This document shows, piece after piece, positions 32,488-39,960 of a DNA stretch of 64,000 nucleotides. A program made the translations under genes and the position numbers. How positions within the stretch are numbered: position 1 is the first letter of the stretch; each line of letters opens with the position of its first letter. This DNA comes from Nocardia amikacinitolerans NBRC 108937. Its GTDB lineage: Bacteria; Actinomycetota; Actinomycetes; Mycobacteriales; Mycobacteriaceae. The notes beneath the pieces were generated by a model. The model did not search any database. It saw only the letters and a program-made list of their open reading frames with translations, and was not told where the DNA came from. Location: the NCBI RefSeq assembly GCF_001612615.1, contig NZ_BDAU01000031.1, forward strand, positions 62,001-126,000, read 5' to 3'.

Positions 32488-33954
32488 TCAGCCTTGCGGC
32501 GGAGCGGGCGGCAACGGGATCACGATGCCGAACGGCAGTGTGATGCCGGGCTGTTCGGTCGGGGCGGGCGCGGCGGGCACCGGCTCGGGGGTCGTGGCGA
32601 CCTCCGGCTCGGGATTCGGCTGTTCGGGGGCGTTCGGCTGGGCGGGTGGCGCCGGCTGCGCCGGGTTGGGCGCGGGAGCTGGAGCGCCCTGCTCGGGCGC
32701 GGCAGGCAGGCCCTGCAATTGCGGCACACACGCCGGATTCGGCTGCGGTTCCCGGGCATCGGTCAGAGCGGGGTCCTCGGCGCGCGCTGGGTCGTTCGGA
32801 TCGACCGGCTCGGCGCCGAATTGCTGGCGCGGCCCGAACGGCCGTCCCGACTCGCCGGGACGCGGCATCGGCGCGGGGACCGCGGCCTGCGCGCACGGGT
32901 TGGCGGGCGGCGGCGGTGGCGGGCAGAAGATTCCGCACGGGATCGGCGGCAGGCCGGGGATCGTGATCATCACCTGGGTCGGCGCGGGCGCCGCGGGCGC
33001 CGTCGACGGCGGCTGGTCCGCGGGCGAGGTGGTGGTCGGCAATGTCGACTGGGCCGCGCTCATATCCGGATTCGAGGCGATGATCGGCACCGAGCCGGGT
33101 GGGACCAGCTCCGGCGAGATGGTGACCTGACTCGGCTTGCCGCCCGTGCGGTAGGCCGTCGACCAACTCAACACGTTGGCCGCGTAGGACATCGAGTTGT
33201 TGTAGCGCAGCACCGCACGTAGCTCTTGCGCGGGATCGCGTAGGTCCATCCCTCCCGAGCACAGGTACTTGCCCGCGGCGAGCGAGGCGTCGAAGACGTT
33301 GTGCGGGTCGGCGACTCCGTCACCGTTGCCGTCGGCGGCGTACAGGCTCCACGTGCCAGGCAGGAACTGCATGGGGCCGATCGCACGCACGTATCCGCCG
33401 TCCGCGGCCCTGATCACCTCGTTGCCCGGCAGGGTGCCGTCGAGCGCTGGTCCGAAGATCGGGGTCACCGTCGTGCCCGCCGCGTCGGTGCGACCGCTTC
33501 CCGCGTGGCCGGACTCGATCCGCCCGATCCCGGCGAGCAGGTTCCACGACAACCCGCATCCGGGCATCGAGGACTGCATCGCCAGCTCCGCGTTCCGGTA
33601 CGCGGCGAGCACGATCTCCGGAATGCCCAGTGCCCCACCGACCGCTGGCAACGTGACCTCGTGCAGCGGGACGGTGCCACCGAAAAACGGCAGTCCGTCC
33701 TTGGACGGAGTCATAGCTCGAAGTTTGCGGGGACTCTCCGGCTGGACCGGTAGTAGACCTACTGTCCGAGACAGGGTGCCTGCCGGGTCGGTGTCCGTGC
33801 CGTTGCCTGCGCCGTCACGACCGCTGGACGCGGCGAGCAGCGCCTCGGGGGCCTGCGGCGGTGTGCTCGCGGTCGTGTTGTGTGCCGCCGAGCCGGAAGC
33901 GACCAGACCAGCGACAACCAGGGCCGACATTGTTATCGGAGCGGAAACTCGCAT
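32488..33954 (-). CDS. Secreted lytic murein transglycosylase (copy 2) with Pro-rich tail
   Basis: 488 residues. An N-terminal signal sequence (ITMSALVVAGLVASGSAAHN) and a linker lead to the SLT-type domain (CGLSWNLLAGIGRIESGHAG, AIGPMQFLPGTWSLYAADGN, GKYLCSGGMDLRDPA; catalytic Glu in RIES). A tail of about 190 residues rich in Pro, Ala and Glu follows (PCGIFCPPPPPPANPC and many PEP/PAP blocks), probably spanning the cell wall. The domain is very similar to copy 1, so this is a tandem duplication in which only one copy has gained the wall-spanning tail. The ATG at 33954 is used; the in-frame ATG at MSALVV is an alternative. Confidence 0.87.
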   Translation of the reverse strand: MRVSAPITMSALVVAGLVASGSAAHNTTASTPPQAPEALLAASSGRDGAGNGTDTDPAGTLSRTVGLLPVQPESPRKLRAMTPSKDGLPFFGGTVPLHEVTLPAVGGALGIPEIVLAAYRNAELAMQSSMPGCGLSWNLLAGIGRIESGHAGSGRTDAAGTTVTPIFGPALDGTLPGNEVIRAADGGYVRAIGPMQFLPGTWSLYAADGNGDGVADPHNVFDASLAAGKYLCSGGMDLRDPAQELRAVLRYNNSMSYAANVLSWSTAYRTGGKPSQVTISPELVPPGSVPIIASNPDMSAAQSTLPTTTSPADQPPSTAPAAPAPTQVMITIPGLPPIPCGIFCPPPPPPANPCAQAAVPAPMPRPGESGRPFGPRQQFGAEPVDPNDPARAEDPALTDAREPQPNPACVPQLQGLPAAPEQGAPAPAPNPAQPAPPAQPNAPEQPNPEPEVATTPEPVPAAPAPTEQPGITLPFGIVIPLPPAPPQG

Positions 33955-34018
33955 TCGGCCACACCAATCCTCTACGTCATGGGTGCGGTGTCCGGGACAT
34001 CTCGAACCGGCCCGCTCA

Positions 34019-34032
34019 GGACAACGTTGTCC
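34019..34032. promoter_or_regulatory. 14-bp perfect palindrome upstream of lytic transglycosylase
   Basis: GGACAACGTTGTCC reads the same on both strands and lies 65 bp before the 33954 start, after the DUF1003 gene that ends at 34072. It could be an operator for the transglycosylase or part of a terminator for the genes upstream; no U-tract follows, which favours an operator. Confidence 0.4.
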
Positions 34033-34071
34033 AGGTTACCCAGGGGTCAGGATGTTGTTGAGCATTTCCGG

Positions 34072-34698
34072 TCAATCATCAGCAACAGGCGGCGAAACCT
34101 GAACGTGGGACTGCTTTCCACCGGAGGTTTTCTTGCGATTCGCCTTGCCGGACTTGACCTCACGCGGCGTGTTGCCTTCCGCGACCGCTGCGGCCTCGAT
34201 GCGGTCGAGAACCTCACGCATCTCCTCCAATTCGCGGCGCAGATAGTCACGAGTCGCCACATCGCCCACCGCGATACGGAGCGCTGCGAGTTCGCGGGCG
34301 AGGAATTCGGTGTCCGCCTTGGTCTGTGCGGCGCGCATCCGGTCCTCTTCCAGCGCCACCCGGTCGCGGTTGTCCTGACGGTTCTGCGCCAACAGGATCA
34401 GCGGCGCCGCGTAGGCGGCCTGCGTGGAGAACGCGAGATTCAACAGGATGAACGGGTACGGATCCCAGCGCAGCGTGACGAAGAAGACGTTGAGAATGAT
34501 CCAGATGATCACCACGATCGTCTGCAGCGCGAGATAGCGTCCGGTACCGAGGAATCGGGCGACCCGCTCGGAGCTGCGCGCCAATGCCTCGGCGTCCCAA
34601 TCGAATCGGAAGCGCGACTCGACCGGCGTCTCCAGGCGCTGGCGCGCCGAGCTCGGGCCGACCCTGCCGACGCCGGTCCCCGGATTCTTCTCACTCAT
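34072..34698 (-). CDS. DUF1003 integral membrane protein
   Basis: 208 residues. The DUF1003 core is TGRYLALQTIVVIIWIILNV, then WDPYPFILLNLAFSTQAAYAA and PLILLAQNRQDNRDRVALEE, giving two transmembrane helices. A long coiled coil (AQTKADTEFLARELAALRIA, then RELEEMREVLDRIEAAA) and a Lys-rich tail follow. The start overlaps the end of the MgtE-N gene by 8 bp, so the two are translated together, as homologues are in mycobacteria (Rv1231c-Rv1232c). The molecular function is not known; a role alongside the Mg2+-sensor-like neighbour is an inference. Confidence 0.9.
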   Translation of the reverse strand: MSEKNPGTGVGRVGPSSARQRLETPVESRFRFDWDAEALARSSERVARFLGTGRYLALQTIVVIIWIILNVFFVTLRWDPYPFILLNLAFSTQAAYAAPLILLAQNRQDNRDRVALEEDRMRAAQTKADTEFLARELAALRIAVGDVATRDYLRRELEEMREVLDRIEAAAVAEGNTPREVKSGKANRKKTSGGKQSHVQVSPPVADD

Positions 34699-35974
34699 GC
34701 GCCGTGACTCCTTCGTGCTGCTCTTCCTCGCGCCAGTCCTCCGGCAGCAGATGATCGAGCACGTCGTCGACGCTGACCGCGCCGAGCAGATGGTTCTCGT
34801 CGTCCACCACCGGACCGCAGACCAGGTTGTAGGTGGCGAAGTACCTGGTCACCGCCGACAGCGGCACCTCGGCGCGCAGCGGCGCCAGATCGGAATCGAT
34901 GATGCCGCCGACCAGGTGCGCCGGCGGTTCGCGCAACAGTTGCTGGATGTGCACGCAGCCGAGGTAGGGCCCGGTGGGCGTGGCGGTCGGCGGGCGGACG
35001 ACGAACACCATCGAGGCGAGCGCGGGCGTCAGGTCCGGATTGCGCACCCTGGCCAGCGCCTCCGCGACCGTGGTCGAGGGCGTCAGCACCACGGGCTTGG
35101 TCGTCATCAGACCGCCCGCGGTGTCGGGGGAGTGCGCGAGCAGCCTGCGCACCGGCTCGGATTCCTCCGGATCCATCATCGCGAGCAGCGATTCGCGTTC
35201 CCCCGTCGGCAGTTCGCCGAGCAGGTCGGCCGCGTCGTCCGGGTCCATCGCCTCGAGCACGTCGGCGGCGCGGCGCACCTCGAGGTGGCCGAGCAGGTCG
35301 ACCTGATCGTCGTCGGGCAGCTCCTGCACCACGTCGGCCAGTCGCTCGTCGTCCAGCGCCTCGGCCACCTCGATGCGGCGCTTCTCCGGCAGCTCGCGCA
35401 GCATGTGCGCGACGTCGGCGGGCCGTAAGCCCTCGAACTGTTCGAGCAACTGGGTGACGTCCTGGCCTGGCCTGCCGATCTCGTACGGGGTCAAGCCGGT
35501 CACCAACGTCCAGTCCACGACGTGCACCGTGCGCCGCCGCCCGATTCGCCGGTGCCCGCGCACCGCGACGCGGGAGACCCGCCAATCCCTCGTCCTGGTC
35601 AGTTCGATGCCGAGATCGACAACGAAGACGTCGACGCCGGCGAGGTCGGGCAGGGTCGGATCGTCCACCCGCACCTTGGAATCCACGATCTGCGCCAGCG
35701 CCAGCATCTCACCGGGTCGCTGCTGGAAACGACGCAGGCTGACGGTGCCGGTGTTGAGCGTGACATTGCCGGGTTCGATCGAGGTCACCCGCAACATCGG
35801 CACGAAAATCCGGCGCCTGCTCGGCAATTCGACGACCAGCCCGTGCACGCGCGGTACCTGACGGTCGTACCGGATCGCCACGACCGCGTCGCGGACCCTG
35901 CCGATAGACTCCCCGTCCGGTCCCAGCACCGCCAGGCCGGCAAGCCTGGCGACGTACACCCTGGTAGCTGCCAT
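34691..35974 (-). CDS. MgtE-N/CBS domain protein without the channel domain
   Basis: 427 residues. A PRC-barrel-like N-terminal part (VLGPDGESIGRVRDAVVAIR) is followed by an MgtE intracellular N-domain of helical repeats (QFEGLRPADVAHMLRELPEK, DDQVDLLGHLEVRRAADVLE, DPDDAADLLGELPTGE) and two CBS motifs (MTTKPVVLTPSTTVAEAL; LAPLRAEVPLSAVTRYFATY). The transmembrane Mg2+ channel of MgtE is absent, so it is a cytosolic sensor-like protein. It overlaps the DUF1003 gene, which could provide the membrane part. Divergent from the CitE-like gene with only a 26-bp gap. Confidence 0.9.
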   Translation of the reverse strand: MAATRVYVARLAGLAVLGPDGESIGRVRDAVVAIRYDRQVPRVHGLVVELPSRRRIFVPMLRVTSIEPGNVTLNTGTVSLRRFQQRPGEMLALAQIVDSKVRVDDPTLPDLAGVDVFVVDLGIELTRTRDWRVSRVAVRGHRRIGRRRTVHVVDWTLVTGLTPYEIGRPGQDVTQLLEQFEGLRPADVAHMLRELPEKRRIEVAEALDDERLADVVQELPDDDQVDLLGHLEVRRAADVLEAMDPDDAADLLGELPTGERESLLAMMDPEESEPVRRLLAHSPDTAGGLMTTKPVVLTPSTTVAEALARVRNPDLTPALASMVFVVRPPTATPTGPYLGCVHIQQLLREPPAHLVGGIIDSDLAPLRAEVPLSAVTRYFATYNLVCGPVVDDENHLLGAVSVDDVLDHLLPEDWREEEQHEGVTAHE

Positions 35975-36000
35975 GCTTGCCAGACTAGACAGGAGGCTCC

Positions 36001-36957
36001 ATGAAGCCGCGCCGATCGGTGCTCGCCGTGCCGGGCAGCAACCCCAAGATGATCGAGAAGGCCAAGGGCTTGCCGGTCGACGAAGTCTTCCTCGATCTGG
36101 AGGACGCGGTGGCGCCGGTCGCCAAGGCCGCCGCCCGCGCCAATATCGTGGCCGCGCTGAATCAGCCGGGCTGGGGCGCGCAGCTGCGCGTGGTTCGGGT
36201 CAACGACTGGACGACCGAGTGGACCTACGCCGACGTGATCACCGTGGTCGAGGGCGCGGGCCGGGTGATCGACGCGATCCTGCTGCCGAAGGTCACCGAC
36301 GCGGGCCAGGTGCGGGCGCTCGATCTGCTGCTCACCCAGCTGGAGAAGGCCAACGGGTTGGAGGTCGGGCGGATCGGCATCGAGCCGCAACTGGAAAACG
36401 CGATGGGCCTGCGCAATATCGATGAGATCGCGACCGCGAGCCCGCGCGTGCAGGCGCTGGTCTTCGGCCCGGCCGACTTCATGGCCAGCATCAACATGCG
36501 CACGCTGGTCGTCGGCGAACAGCCGGAGGGATACGACACCGGCGACGCCTACCACCACATCCTGATGACCATTCTGCTCGCCGCACGCGCCCACGGCCTC
36601 CAGGCGATCGACGGTCCCTACTTGCAGATTCGCGACGTCGACGGTTTCCGCAGGGCCGCCGCACGCACCGCCGCGCTCGGCTTCGACGGCAAATGGGTGC
36701 TGCACCCCGGCCAGATCGACGCGGCCAACGAGATCTTCAGCCCGCGCCAGGCCGACTACGACCGGGCCGAGGAAATCCTGGACGCCTACGCCTTCCACAC
36801 CTCCGCCGAGGGTGGCGCGCGCGGCGCCGTCATGCTCGGCGACGAGATGATCGACGAGGCGAGCGCCAAGATGGCGCAGGTGATCGCCGAGAAGGGGCGC
36901 GCCGCCGGGATGACGCGCACCACGCGTTTCACACCACCGAACGGCCGCTCGGAATAG
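36001..36957 (+). CDS. HpcH/HpaI (CitE-like) CoA ester lyase
   Basis: A 318-residue TIM-barrel lyase of the CitE/malyl-CoA lyase family. Motifs: RRSVLAVPGSNPKMIEKA, FLDLEDAVAPVAKAAAR (metal-binding Glu/Asp), VVRVNDWTTEWTYADV, then VFGPADFMASINM and KWVLHPGQIDAANEIF. Such enzymes cleave or form C-C bonds between acetyl- or propionyl-CoA and keto acids (malyl-, methylmalyl- or citramalyl-CoA). The exact substrate is not readable. AGGAGG directly precedes the ATG at 36001. Confidence 0.88.
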   Translation: MKPRRSVLAVPGSNPKMIEKAKGLPVDEVFLDLEDAVAPVAKAAARANIVAALNQPGWGAQLRVVRVNDWTTEWTYADVITVVEGAGRVIDAILLPKVTDAGQVRALDLLLTQLEKANGLEVGRIGIEPQLENAMGLRNIDEIATASPRVQALVFGPADFMASINMRTLVVGEQPEGYDTGDAYHHILMTILLAARAHGLQAIDGPYLQIRDVDGFRRAAARTAALGFDGKWVLHPGQIDAANEIFSPRQADYDRAEEILDAYAFHTSAEGGARGAVMLGDEMIDEASAKMAQVIAEKGRAAGMTRTTRFTPPNGRSE

Positions 36958-36969
36958 CAGAATGGTGTC

Positions 36970-37461
36970 ATGACGAATCCCTTGGGGAACACGAACCGCG
37001 CCCGCCAGGGGTTGCCGACCCCGCCGTCGGGCTGGCCGGTGGGCTCCTATCCGACCTACGCCGAGGCGCAGCGCGCGGTCGACTATCTGGCCGACAACCA
37101 GTTCCCGGTGCAGGACGTGACGATCGTCGGCGTCGACCTGATGCAGGTCGAACGGGTGCTCTACCGCCTGAACTGGGGCAAGGTGATCGGCGGCGGCGTG
37201 GTCTCCGGCGCGTGGCTCGGCCTCTTCCTCGGCCTGCTGCTGAGTCTGTTCACCACAAGCGGCGCGTTCGGTCCGTTGCTGGTCGGGTTGGTCGGCGGCA
37301 TCATCTTCGGCGTCATCTCGACCTCGATTCCGTATGCCGCCACCAAGGGGCAGCGCGATTTCGCCTCGACCATGCAGCTGGTGGCGGGCCGTTACGACGT
37401 GCTGTGCGACCCGAAGTCGGCCGAGCAGGCGCGGGACATGCTCGCGCGGTTGGCGATCTGA
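36970..37461 (+). CDS. General stress-type membrane protein (Rv1234-like)
   Basis: 163 residues. The N-terminal soluble part (PVGSYPTYAEAQRAVDYLAD, then FPVQDVTIVGVDL) is of the DUF1269/GSP17M stress type. Two glycine-rich transmembrane helices follow (VIGGGVVSGAWLGLFLGLLL and LVGLVGGIIFGVISTSIPYA). The C-terminus is a short soluble tail (VAGRYDVLCDPKSAEQARDM). Homologues are predicted membrane-associated stress proteins of unknown mechanism. It lies 12 bp after the CitE-like gene, a possible operon. Confidence 0.85.
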   Translation: MTNPLGNTNRARQGLPTPPSGWPVGSYPTYAEAQRAVDYLADNQFPVQDVTIVGVDLMQVERVLYRLNWGKVIGGGVVSGAWLGLFLGLLLSLFTTSGAFGPLLVGLVGGIIFGVISTSIPYAATKGQRDFASTMQLVAGRYDVLCDPKSAEQARDMLARLAI

Positions 37462-37465
37462 ACGC

Positions 37466-38044
37466 ATGGATGTGATGGACAAGGTCCGCACCGGGGTGCT
37501 CGACCACTACGGGGTGCCCGCGAGCGGCGTGGATTCGGCCTCGGTGACGTTCCTGGGGCTGGAGCCGATCGAGATCCTGCGGATCGTCGACGGCGACGTC
37601 GTGCACTACGCGACGCTGGGCGGCTCGCGACACCCGATGGGCGATCCCGGTGACCTGCACGCCGATCCGGTGCGCGGCCCGCGCGCGGAGCTGGTGCTGA
37701 CCCTGCGCTCCGGCACAGCCATGCCAGGGCTGCCCAAGGCGCTCGGCATCCTGGTCGCCACGCCCTCCGTGGAAGGCGTTGTGCTGCAAGCCGATGCGCT
37801 GCTGGATCTGGGCGAGCCGTTGTGGCAGGGCGCGGCGTTCACCGCGGCGCTGCTCGGCGACAGCGAGATTCCGCAGATTCCGCTGCCCGAACCCGCCGAG
37901 CCGGTCAGGTACCTGACGGTGACACCGCTGACCGCCACCGAGGCGGCCTGGGTGCGGGTGCGCGGCGCGCAGGCGCTGCGCGACGCGTGGGCCGAGGCGG
38001 GCATCGACGTGCGCGACCCGGGTCGCGGGGCGGCGACGCTGTAG
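37466..38044 (+). CDS. Suppressor of fused (SUFU) domain protein
   Basis: 192 residues with the bacterial SUFU-domain layout: VDSASVTFLGLEPIEILRIV, GPRAELVLTLRSGTAMPGLP, KALGILVATPSVEGVVLQAD, then TAALLGDSEIPQI. SUFU domains are protein-interaction folds often found near immunity or polymorphic toxin loci, but here the gene follows a stress protein by 4 bp and no toxin is adjacent. Its stop (38042-38044) abuts the truncated end of the corA pseudogene on the other strand, so its 3' flank is a deletion junction. Function unknown. Confidence 0.8.
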   Translation: MDVMDKVRTGVLDHYGVPASGVDSASVTFLGLEPIEILRIVDGDVVHYATLGGSRHPMGDPGDLHADPVRGPRAELVLTLRSGTAMPGLPKALGILVATPSVEGVVLQADALLDLGEPLWQGAAFTAALLGDSEIPQIPLPEPAEPVRYLTVTPLTATEAAWVRVRGAQALRDAWAEAGIDVRDPGRGAATL

Positions 38045-38728
38045 GTCAGAGCCAGGCGCGATGGCCACCCACGCCGAGATCTTCCGCATGTCGGAGTTCT
38101 GCGCAGGCTGATCTTGGCGAGGGCCGCGCTGACCAGTTCGCTGAGCGACTCGTCGAAATCGGATATCCGCTCGGCGACCGTGACGTGGTGGTCGGCGACA
38201 TCGCGCATATAGCGCCGAATCTCCTTGGGCACCGGCAGATCCGGTTTGTGGGCCAGCAGTTGCAGCGGCGCGGCGAGCGGGTTGACCGCGCGGCGCAGCT
38301 CGACCACCTCGCGCTCGAGCTGGTAGATCGACTCGATGGTGACGTGGTCGCGCGGGGTGCATTTCGTGCGGCACGTAGGACACCGTGCGCAGCACCAGGA
38401 ACAGGGTGTCGTCGTAGCGTTCCAGCTTGGGCCGCTGGTGGGCCTTGACCGCGTCCTCGACGGCGAGCGGATGCAGGTCGAAGGTCGAGGCGATGTCGGC
38501 CATCTGCGTCTCGTCCGGGTCGTGCAGCCCGATCCACCCGAAGCCCGTCCCGCGCGAACGCACCTCGGCAAGCGCCTCGGTGTGGGTGAATCGGCCGGGC
38601 AGCCGGTGCCCGTCGACGTAGACGGCGCAGTCCACGACGGCGCGGGCGGTGGGAACCGGAATGCGCGGGCGCGGCATCGCCGCGCGGCCCTGCCCGCGGA
38701 AAGACGGCATGGGCGGTATGGACGGCAC
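38045..38728 (-). pseudogene. corA: Disrupted corA magnesium transporter
   Basis: The N-terminal CorA part is intact (ALVD-like AVVDCAVYVDGHRLPGRFTH, WIGLHDPDETQMADIASTFD, HQRPKLERYDDTLFLVLRTV). After YVPHEMH (about 38357) the frame jumps straight into PRDHVTIESIYQLEREVVEL, an out-of-frame loss of roughly 75-80 codons. Near 38100-38106 one base is missing, restoring the QNSDMRKISAWVAIA frame. At about 38056 the gene stops short: the transmembrane domain with the GMN motif is absent and the SUFU gene ends there. Three lesions make a functional Mg2+ channel impossible. Assembly error could explain the 1-base lesion but not the two large losses. Confidence 0.85.
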
Positions 38729-38811
38729 GACGACGATGGTAGAGGCCGCGGCCGGTCGAAGCCGTCGGCTGCCGTGCCGGTCGGCGGCCGCGCACTGTAA
38801 GACTGGAGGAC

Positions 38812-39666
38812 GTGCGCATCGACCTGCATACCCATTCGACCGCGTCCGACGGCACGGACACCCCCGCCGAACTGGTGCGGAACGCGGCAGCCTCCGGTTT
38901 GGACGTGGTCGCGATCACCGATCACGACACCACGGCGGGATGGGCGGAGGCGGTCGACGCGCTACCGAAGGGGCTGACCCTGGTGCGCGGAATGGAGATG
39001 TCGTGCGTCGGGCTCGGCGAGGACGGCTGGCCGGTGCCGGTGCATCTGCTCGCCTACCTCTTCGATCCGGCCGACCGCGGTTTCGCCGAGGAGCGCGAGC
39101 GGCTGCGCGCCGAGCGGGTGGACCGGCTGCGCGCGATGGCCGAGCTTATGGCCGCCGACGGATTGCCCATCGACCCGGACGCGGTGCTCGCCTCCGCGGG
39201 CCCCTCGGCCGGGCGGCCGCACCTGGCGCGCGCCTTGGTCGAAGCGGGCGTGGTGCCGAGCGTGGACGCCGCCTTCACCGAACTGCTCGCGCCGCGCGGT
39301 CCGTACTACGCGGAGAAGGCCGACACACCGCTGCACCGCGCCGTCGAGATGATCGCGGGCGCGGGCGGGGTCAGCGTGCTCGCCCACACCAGGGCACGCA
39401 AGCGTGGGCGGCTGCTCGCCATCGATGACATCCGCGAACTCGCCAACCTCGGGCTTGGCGGGCTGGAGGTCGACCACCCCGACCATTCCGCGTCCGATCG
39501 CGCGGTGCTCACCGGCCTGGCCGACGAACTCGGCTTGCTCACCACCGGCTCGTCGGACTACCACGGCGCGAACAAGACCATCCGGCTCGGCGAATTCACC
39601 ACCGACCCTGCGCAATTCGAGGAGCTCGCGGGCAAGGCGACGGGCGTGCCCGTGATCAAGTCGTGA
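38812..39666 (+). CDS. PHP-domain phosphoesterase
   Basis: A 284-residue PHP-family metal-dependent phosphoesterase. Signature motifs are RIDLHTHSTASDGTDTPAEL, VVAITDHDTTAGW, PVPVHLLAYLFDP, GRPHLARALVEAG, VSVLAHTRARKRG and TTGSSDYHG, which supply the His/Asp metal ligands. Close relatives hydrolyse 3',5'-nucleoside bisphosphates (YciV/TrpH type) or oligoribonucleotides; the substrate here is inferred. The GTG at 38812 has GGAGG upstream and a TAAGAC box near 38799. A small membrane gene is coupled at its 3' end by GTGA. Confidence 0.9.
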   Translation: MRIDLHTHSTASDGTDTPAELVRNAAASGLDVVAITDHDTTAGWAEAVDALPKGLTLVRGMEMSCVGLGEDGWPVPVHLLAYLFDPADRGFAEERERLRAERVDRLRAMAELMAADGLPIDPDAVLASAGPSAGRPHLARALVEAGVVPSVDAAFTELLAPRGPYYAEKADTPLHRAVEMIAGAGGVSVLAHTRARKRGRLLAIDDIRELANLGLGGLEVDHPDHSASDRAVLTGLADELGLLTTGSSDYHGANKTIRLGEFTTDPAQFEELAGKATGVPVIKS

Positions 39667-39929
39667 GATATCTGCGTGCGATCAGCGGTGTGGTCGCCGC
39701 GGGCACGGTGTTGCTGACGCTGGTCGTGGTCGGCGCCGCGTTCATCGGTGGGCGGCGCGGTTTCCCCGGACCGGGCACGGAATCGGTAACCTGGCACCTG
39801 ATCGCGTCCGCGACAGTGCTTGCGGCGCAGACGTTTTCGGATAGGTATCGGGGTTTTCTCGCCTTTTCCGGATCCGCGGTCGTTTTCTTGGTCACCGGTG
39901 TATTGCTTTGGACACAGTGGTGGGGCTGA
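39663..39929 (+). CDS. Small four-helix-type membrane protein, unknown function
   Basis: 88 residues with about three hydrophobic segments (LRAISGVVAAGTVLLTLVVV, HLIASATVLAAQTFSDRY, FLAFSGSAVVFLVTGVLL). The GTG at 39663 overlaps the TGA of the PHP gene (GTGA), so it is coupled. No conserved family is recognised. It is a plain multi-pass membrane protein. Confidence 0.7.
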   Translation: MRYLRAISGVVAAGTVLLTLVVVGAAFIGGRRGFPGPGTESVTWHLIASATVLAAQTFSDRYRGFLAFSGSAVVFLVTGVLLWTQWWG

Positions 39930-39960
39930 TAGTCCGGTACTGGTTGCGGTCGGGTGAATT

